From contig DAHWGZ010000042.1 of the NCBI GenBank assembly GCA_027335965.1, positions 1 through 11,540 on the forward strand: DNA of 11,540 nt, written 5' to 3'. The DNA is from Acidiferrobacter sp. (GTDB taxonomy: Bacteria > Pseudomonadota > Gammaproteobacteria > Acidiferrobacterales > Acidiferrobacteraceae). Shown here piece after piece: positions 7,136 through 11,540 of the stretch. The position numbers and the translations under genes were made by a program. The notes beneath the pieces were generated by a model. It was not told where the DNA came from, did not search any database, and saw nothing but the letters and a program-made list of their open reading frames with translations. Position 1 is the stretch's first letter. Every line of letters starts with the position of its first letter.

Positions 7136-9606
7136 AGACCCAGGACCGCAAGACCCGCTCGCGTCCGAGGAGACGCGCGCAACCGAGAATGTCCCATACC
7201 CACAAGCCCGCCGATCTCACCCCCCTCGACTGGCAGCGCGCCCTGCGCCGGCAGTTCGGGCGCGAGCAGGCGTTTCACTGGGAGAACGTCGGGGACGAGG
7301 CGCTATTCTCCGATTTTCATGTGAGCAATCCGGCGACCCGATCCCGCTACCGCGTGACGATCCGCGGACTGCAGCCAGGCGACAACCGCTGCTCTTGTCC
7401 AGACTTCGCCACCAACGAGCTCGGCACCTGCAAGCATGTCGAATTCGTGCTCGCCAGACTCCTCAAGAAGCGCGGCGCGAAAGCCGCGTTCGCGCGCGGC
7501 TACCATCCGGTGTTCTCGGAGCTCGTCCTGCATAATGACGGCCACCGCTTTGTCCGATTCCGGCCGGGGACCGAGTGTCCCGCCGCCTTGCGCAAGGCGG
7601 CGGCGGGGCTCTTTGCGCGGCCCGGGGGCGATCTGCGCCCGGAACGGTCCGGCGATCTGGAGCGTTTCATGAATGGGGCGGCCAAGGCCGGTCACGAGCT
7701 GCGGGTCCCAGACGAGGTCCTCGATTTCGTCGCCGGACTGCGCGATGCCGCGCACCGGGCCCGGACCCTGGACCGCCTGTTCCCGAGGGGCGCCGCCGAT
7801 TGGGGCCGCGCGCGGCTCACGAAGCTTGCGCTCTACCCCTATCAGGCCGAGGGTGCCTTGTTCGCGGCGCGCGCGGGACGCGCCCTCATAGGCGACGAGA
7901 TGGGGCTTGGCAAGACCGCGCAGGCGATTGCCGCGGCCGAGATCCTGGCGCGCCACTTCGGGGTCTCGCGCGTGCTCGTGGTCTGTCCGACGTCGCTCAA
8001 GTATCAATGGCAGGGCGAGATGCGGCGTTTTGCCGGCCATGAGGCGCGCGTGATCGCCGGCGGCCGCGCGCAGCGGCAGAAGGATTATGCGCAAGACGAT
8101 TTCTGCAAGATCACCAATTACGAAAAGCTCGACCCGGACCTCGATCTCATCGCCGGATGGGCGCCGGATCTCGTCATCGTCGACGAGGCGCAGCGCATCA
8201 AGAACTGGAATACGATCGCCTCGCGCGCCTTGAAGCGCATCGATAGCCCCTATGCCGTCGTGCTCACGGGAACGCCGCTCGAGAACAAGCTCGAGGAGCT
8301 GATCTCCATCGTCCAGTATGTGGATCAGCATAGGCTCGGACCCACCTGGAGGTTGTTGCATGAGCATCAGGTGCGCGACGAGGCCGGGCGGGTCATCGGT
8401 TATGCCGGTCTCGACGCGATCGGCAAGACCCTCGCGCCCATCATGATCCGGCGGCGCAAGGCCGAGGTCCTGCGCCAGCTCCCGGAGCGCACCGACAGCA
8501 CCATTATGGTTCCCATGACCGAGGCGCAGATGCGGTATCACGAGGACAACGCCGATATCGTCGCGCGCATCGTCCAGCGCTGGCGCAAGACGCGCTTTCT
8601 GTCCGATATCGATCAAAGACGCTTGACGTGCGCGCTGCAGAACATGCGCATGGCCTGCAACAGCACCTATCTCCTTGATCATGAGAGCGACCATGGCGTA
8701 AAGGCCGACGAGGTGGCGGCGCTGGTGGATGACCTTGCCGCGCAAGACGCCAAGGCCGTCATCTTTTCGCAATGGACGCGCAGCCATGACATCGTCATCC
8801 GCAGGCTCAAGGCCCGCGGCATGGGTTATGTCAGCTTTCATGGCGGGGTGCCCTCGGAGAAGCGCCCGGCGCTCGTGCAGCGGTTTCGCGACGATGCGGA
8901 TTGTCGGGTCTTTCTGTCCACGGATGCCGGCAGCACCGGCCTCAACCTGCAGCACGCCACCACGCTCATCAACATGGATCTGCCCTGGAACCCGGCGATC
9001 CTGGAGCAGCGCATCGCGCGCATTCACCGCATGGGACAAAAGCGCCCGGTGCGCATCGTGAATCTCGTGGCCAAGGGGACCATAGAGGAGGGCATGCTTG
9101 GGGTGCTCGCGTTCAAGCGTTCGCTCTCCGCCGGCATACTGGACGGAGGGGTGGGTGAGGTGTCGCTGGGCGGTTCGCGCCTCAATCGGTTCATGAAGGA
9201 CGTGGAGAACGTGACGGGCCGCATGGGGGAGGCCGCGGAGGTGGCGCCGGCCGAGGAGCGCGTCTTCGAGCCCGCGGCCCCGGGGGCGGGCGCGCGATCG
9301 GGCGGGGAGGGTGCCGCCGGTGATGCGGGGCCGGCGGTTCCGGGGGAGGGACGCGAACACTCGTCACCTGCCGCGGCGCCCGCCGCGAATGATCCCTGGG
9401 CGGCCCTCGCGGGTCTCGGCCGTCAGTTGCTGGGCGCCTTTGCCGCCACCCACGACGAAGGCGCGGCCCATCCTTGGGTCGAGCGCGACGCGGCGAATGG
9501 CCGATCGTCGCTCAAGATCCCGCTGCCGCCCCCGGAGATGGCCCGCGAGCTGGCCGCGGCGCTGGCGCGGTTCCTGGATGCGCTCCAGGGCCGCGATCGC
9601 TCGTGA
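7132..9606 (+). CDS. SWIM zinc-finger SNF2-family DEAD/DEAH-box ATPase
   Basis: The protein is 824 aa and probably a nucleic-acid-dependent ATPase/translocase. An N-terminal SWIM zinc motif (CxC...CxH: Cys87, Cys89, Cys100, His102) is expected to bind DNA or protein. The SNF2 core begins at LYPYQ (234-238). Walker A is DEMGLGKT (255-262, Lys261), Walker B is DEAQ (351-354) and motif III is TGTPLEN (379-385). The second RecA-like domain carries VIFSQW, SFHGG, STDAGSTGLNLQ (596-607) and the arginine-finger motif QRIARIHRMGQ (626-636). An Ala/Gly/Pro-rich linker (about 700-755) leads to a C-terminal segment of about 70 residues with PWVERD and SLKIPLP. It resembles bacterial RapA/HepA-like and SSO1653-like Snf2 proteins, but RapA itself has no SWIM motif. 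It appears monocistronic, with its own leader. Targets are unknown; roles in transcription recycling, repair or chromosome upkeep are all possible. Nothing nearby suggests a defence island. Confidence 0.92.
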   Translation: MKTQDRKTRSRPRRRAQPRMSHTHKPADLTPLDWQRALRRQFGREQAFHWENVGDEALFSDFHVSNPATRSRYRVTIRGLQPGDNRCSCPDFATNELGTCKHVEFVLARLLKKRGAKAAFARGYHPVFSELVLHNDGHRFVRFRPGTECPAALRKAAAGLFARPGGDLRPERSGDLERFMNGAAKAGHELRVPDEVLDFVAGLRDAAHRARTLDRLFPRGAADWGRARLTKLALYPYQAEGALFAARAGRALIGDEMGLGKTAQAIAAAEILARHFGVSRVLVVCPTSLKYQWQGEMRRFAGHEARVIAGGRAQRQKDYAQDDFCKITNYEKLDPDLDLIAGWAPDLVIVDEAQRIKNWNTIASRALKRIDSPYAVVLTGTPLENKLEELISIVQYVDQHRLGPTWRLLHEHQVRDEAGRVIGYAGLDAIGKTLAPIMIRRRKAEVLRQLPERTDSTIMVPMTEAQMRYHEDNADIVARIVQRWRKTRFLSDIDQRRLTCALQNMRMACNSTYLLDHESDHGVKADEVAALVDDLAAQDAKAVIFSQWTRSHDIVIRRLKARGMGYVSFHGGVPSEKRPALVQRFRDDADCRVFLSTDAGSTGLNLQHATTLINMDLPWNPAILEQRIARIHRMGQKRPVRIVNLVAKGTIEEGMLGVLAFKRSLSAGILDGGVGEVSLGGSRLNRFMKDVENVTGRMGEAAEVAPAEERVFEPAAPGAGARSGGEGAAGDAGPAVPGEGREHSSPAAAPAANDPWAALAGLGRQLLGAFAATHDEGAAHPWVERDAANGRSSLKIPLPPPEMARELAAALARFLDALQGRDRS

Positions 9607-9633
9607 CGGCCGGCGGACCGCCTATCCGTCACG
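9602..9633 (+). terminator. Stem-loop overlapping the SNF2 gene stop codon
   Basis: CGTGACGG (9602-9609) pairs perfectly with CCGTCACG (9626-9633). Inside it, GGCG (9612-9615) can pair with CGCC (9619-9622) around a 3-nt loop. The stop codon TGA (9604-9606) lies in the left arm. Position and strength suggest a transcript end, but no T-run follows, so it may act as a Rho-dependent or mRNA-stabilising 3' hairpin. Confidence 0.45.
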
Positions 9634-9947
9634 CACCATGGCGCCGGCCCTGGGAGAGGCCTTGCGTGCGGGATTCGCATGGGTCTGATTTCCCATTGGC
9701 GCCGATTCGCAGCCGCGATGAGAATGCCGCCCCGGCAGGCATCGGATGCGGGCTTGTCGAGGCGGGAGCCGTCCGGAACGCGAAGCGATGCCAGGCCCTG
9801 GCCGCCGTCCCTCGGGGCGGACCGGGAGGCGGCCCATGGTGGGGCGCGAGGGACAGAAGGCGCGGGCTGTGACACAATGCCCGCACTTTGAGGCATCCGG
9901 CCATGCGCAAGGGGTCCATGGGCGGGAACCGACGTTGGGGGGGTCTG
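9607..9947 (+). other. Non-coding region between the SNF2 gene and purE
   Basis: This stretch of 341 nt has no convincing gene. A 70-codon frame from ATG 9679 to 9891 has much lower GC at third positions than the neighbours (by my count about 71%), no good ribosome-binding site, and runs through the candidate promoter. The region holds several short dyads besides the stem-loop at its left end: ATGGG/CCCAT (9679-9696), TGCCG/CGGCA (9725-9737), GCATCGGATGC (9739-9749) and GCCAGGCCCTGGC (9790-9802). I see no recognisable PurR-type operator, riboswitch or tRNA. Confidence 0.6.
9850..9878 (+). promoter_or_regulatory. Candidate sigma70-type promoter of purEK
   Basis: GGGACA (9850-9855) and CACAAT (9873-9878) each match consensus at four of six positions, with a 17-nt spacer. 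Transcription would start near 9885, about 63 nt before the preferred purE ATG. This would make purEK a separate transcription unit from the SNF2 gene. Found by eye. Confidence 0.45.
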
Positions 9948-10439
9948 ATGGCGGCACTTGTCGGTATCATCATGGGATCGCGTTCCGATTGGGACACGAT
10001 GCAGCATGGCGCGCAGGCGCTGAGCGATCTCGGCATTGCCCATGAGGTCCAGGTCGTCTCGGCGCATCGCACCCCCGATCTGCTCTTCACTTATGCCGCG
10101 CAGGCCGAGGGCCGCGGGCTGCGGGCGATCATCGCCGGCGCCGGGGGCGCCGCCCATCTCCCCGGCATGGTGGCCGCCAAGACCACGCTTCCGGTGTTGG
10201 GCGTGCCGGTGTTGTCGCAGGCCTTGAAGGGCCTCGATTCCCTGCTGTCCATCGTGCAGATGCCCGCGGGCGTTCCGGTCGCGACCTTTGCCATAGGCAA
10301 GGCCGGGGCGATCAATGCCGCGTTGTTCGCGGGCGCGCTGCTGGCGGGATATGACCGCGCGATCCGCGATGCCCTCGTGGCCTTCCGGGCCCGGCAGACC
10401 GAGGCCGTTCTTGCCCATGGGGATCCGCGCATCCCATGA
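9948..10439 (+). CDS. purE: N5-carboxyaminoimidazole ribonucleotide mutase (PurE, class I)
   Basis: Moves the carboxyl group of N5-CAIR to carbon, forming CAIR, in de novo purine synthesis. The protein is 163 aa, normal for class I Pur[11 protein letters not shown] (6-15) starts the first strand, VVSAHRTPD contains the catalytic His40 (His45 in E. coli), and the phosphate/nucleotide-binding loop [11 protein letters not shown] spans 64-74. [19 protein letters not shown] follows. The partner PurK encoded immediately after it supports the class I (mutase) assignment rather than the AIR carboxylase of class II. The ATG at 9948 follows a run of seven G (9937-9943) and gives the usual short N-terminus. 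In-frame starts at 9903, 9918 and TTG 9888 would add 10 to 20 Arg/Gly-rich residues; 9903 has a GAGG 9 nt upstream and cannot be ruled out. Confidence 0.96.
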   Translation: MAALVGIIMGSRSDWDTMQHGAQALSDLGIAHEVQVVSAHRTPDLLFTYAAQAEGRGLRAIIAGAGGAAHLPGMVAAKTTLPVLGVPVLSQALKGLDSLLSIVQMPAGVPVATFAIGKAGAINAALFAGALLAGYDRAIRDALVAFRARQTEAVLAHGDPRIP

Positions 10440-11530
10440 TCGTCGGCATCATCGGCGGGGGGCAACTGGCGCAGATGCTGGCCATGGCCGGTCAGCCGCT
10501 CGGCATCCGCTGTCTCTTTCTGGATCCCGCCCCGGATGCCTGCGCGCGCACCGCGGGGGAGCTTTTATGCGGCGACTACGGCGATGAGCGCCTGCTAGAC
10601 GAGCTGGCCCGCCGCGCCACGGTCGTGACCTATGAGTTCGAGAACGTGCCGGAGGCGGGCCTTCGCCGTCTCGCCTCCCGGGTCGGCGTGCATCCTCACC
10701 CCCGGGCGCTCGCCCTGGCGCGCGACCGCTGGCACGAGAAGCGCCTGTTTGTCGATCTCGGCATACCGACGGCCCCGTTCGTGGCCGTCGATACGCGCGC
10801 GGACCTGGAGCGGGCGCTCGCCATCACCGGTTGGCCGGCGGTCCTGAAGACCCGCACCATGGGCTACGACGGCAAGGGTCAGCGGGTACTGCGCGGTCCT
10901 GGCGATGTCGATGCCGCATCCGCCGCGCTCCTTGGCGCGCCTTTGATCCTGGAGGGTTTCGTGGCCTTCGATCGCGAGGTCTCGGTGGTCGCCGTGCGCG
11001 GCGCCGCGGGCGACGTGCGCTTCTATCCCTTGACCGAGAATGTCCACAGAAACGGCGTCCTTGTGCAATCACAAGCGCGTCCCGGGGACCCGATGACGGC
11101 GCGCGCCGAGGACTATGTCGGCCGGCTCCTTGCGCATCTCGACTATGTGGGGGTGCTGGCCGTGGAGTTCTTTCAGAAGGGCGACACGCTGCTCGCCAAC
11201 GAGATGGCGCCGCGGGTGCACAACTCCGGTCACTGGACCCTGGAGGGGGCCGAGACCAGCCAGTTCGAGAATCACCTGCGCGCCGTGCTCGGTCTGTCGC
11301 TTGGCGCGACGCATGTATTGGCGCCGTCGGGCATGGTCAATTTTGTCGGTCATCTGCCCGAGGCATCGGCGGTGCTCGCCGTACCGGGCGCCCACCTGCA
11401 TGTCTACGGAAAGGCCGCGCGACCCGGCCGCAAGCTCGGCCATGCCACGGTACGCGCCCCTCGCGAGCCGGATGTCCAAGACGCCCTGGCGCGCCTGCGC
11501 CTGCTCGCCGATGCCGGCGGCACGGATTAG
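10436..11530 (+). CDS. purK: N5-carboxyaminoimidazole ribonucleotide synthase (PurK)
   Basis: ATP-grasp enzyme that carboxylates AIR with bicarbonate and ATP to give N5-CAIR, the substrate of PurE. The protein is 364 aa; E. coli PurK is 355. The N-terminal dinucleotide-like fold shows [12 protein letters not shown] (4-15), followed by YEFENVP. The ATP-grasp domain has [13 protein letters not shown] (Lys138), [22 protein letters not shown] and the metal-binding [14 protein letters not shown] (Asn255, Glu256). [16 protein letters not shown] and [13 protein letters not shown] complete the C-terminal part. Its ATG overlaps the purE stop (ATGA, 10436-10439), so the two are almost certainly one transcript and translationally coupled. 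Only 10 nt follow the stop, so no terminator can be judged. Confidence 0.97.
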   Translation: MIVGIIGGGQLAQMLAMAGQPLGIRCLFLDPAPDACARTAGELLCGDYGDERLLDELARRATVVTYEFENVPEAGLRRLASRVGVHPHPRALALARDRWHEKRLFVDLGIPTAPFVAVDTRADLERALAITGWPAVLKTRTMGYDGKGQRVLRGPGDVDAASAALLGAPLILEGFVAFDREVSVVAVRGAAGDVRFYPLTENVHRNGVLVQSQARPGDPMTARAEDYVGRLLAHLDYVGVLAVEFFQKGDTLLANEMAPRVHNSGHWTLEGAETSQFENHLRAVLGLSLGATHVLAPSGMVNFVGHLPEASAVLAVPGAHLHVYGKAARPGRKLGHATVRAPREPDVQDALARLRLLADAGGTD

Positions 11531-11540
11531 CCCACGACCC

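Noticed and set aside
7303..9360. Minus-strand open frame of 685 codons opposite the SNF2 gene
   Set aside because: It is fully opposite the helicase motifs. Length alone is not evidence at this GC content, and the translation shows no domain I recognise.
7132..9606. SNF2 ATPase as part of a phage-defence system such as DISARM
   Set aside because: No methyltransferase, nuclease, phospholipase-D-like or other defence partner is nearby. The neighbours are housekeeping genes.
9679..9891. Possible 70-aa protein starting MGLISHWRRF
   Set aside because: It has low third-position GC compared with real neighbours, no convincing ribosome-binding site, no known motif, and it overlaps the candidate purE promoter.
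9622..9957. Minus-strand 111-codon frame in the gap before purE
   Set aside because: It is Pro/Arg-rich with no domain and no plausible ribosome-binding site, and it spans the candidate promoter and the purE start.

Overview
This is high-GC chromosomal DNA, read entirely on the + strand, carrying conserved biosynthesis and housekeeping genes. Gene content (class II pyrC, bioA-bioD, and class I purE overlapping purK) and codon use strongly biased to G/C at third positions suggest a proteobacterium, probably a gammaproteobacterium. I cannot name the genus. There are no insertion sequences, phage genes, CRISPR arrays, tRNAs or rRNAs.

Region 1 (1-6850) is a tightly packed run of six genes: a zinc-ribbon DUF6671-type protein cut by the window's left edge, pyrC (dihydroorotase), ilvD (dihydroxy-acid dehydratase), bioA and bioD (consecutive steps of biotin synthesis), and a long Sua5/TsaC-type threonylcarbamoyl-AMP synthase. 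Gaps are 66, 62 and 53 nt, and two junctions (ilvD-bioA, bioD-tsaC) are 4-nt ATGA overlaps. This looks like one mixed-function operon covering pyrimidine, branched-chain amino acid and biotin synthesis plus tRNA modification. I see no convincing promoter inside it.

Region 2 (6851-9606) has a 281-nt leader with a candidate promoter and a doubtful 44-codon ORF, followed by a single large gene for an 824-residue SWIM zinc-finger/SNF2-family ATPase. A strong stem-loop overlaps its stop codon.

Region 3 (9607-11540) has a 341-nt non-coding stretch rich in short inverted repeats and with a candidate promoter, followed by the overlapping pair purE-purK (AIR carboxylation in purine synthesis), which ends 10 nt before the window does.

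I found no convincing new multi-gene system. The parts least explained by textbook knowledge are the DUF6671-type zinc protein heading the biosynthetic run, the SWIM-SNF2 ATPase with its long leader and variable C-terminal linker, and the dyad-rich region ahead of purE.
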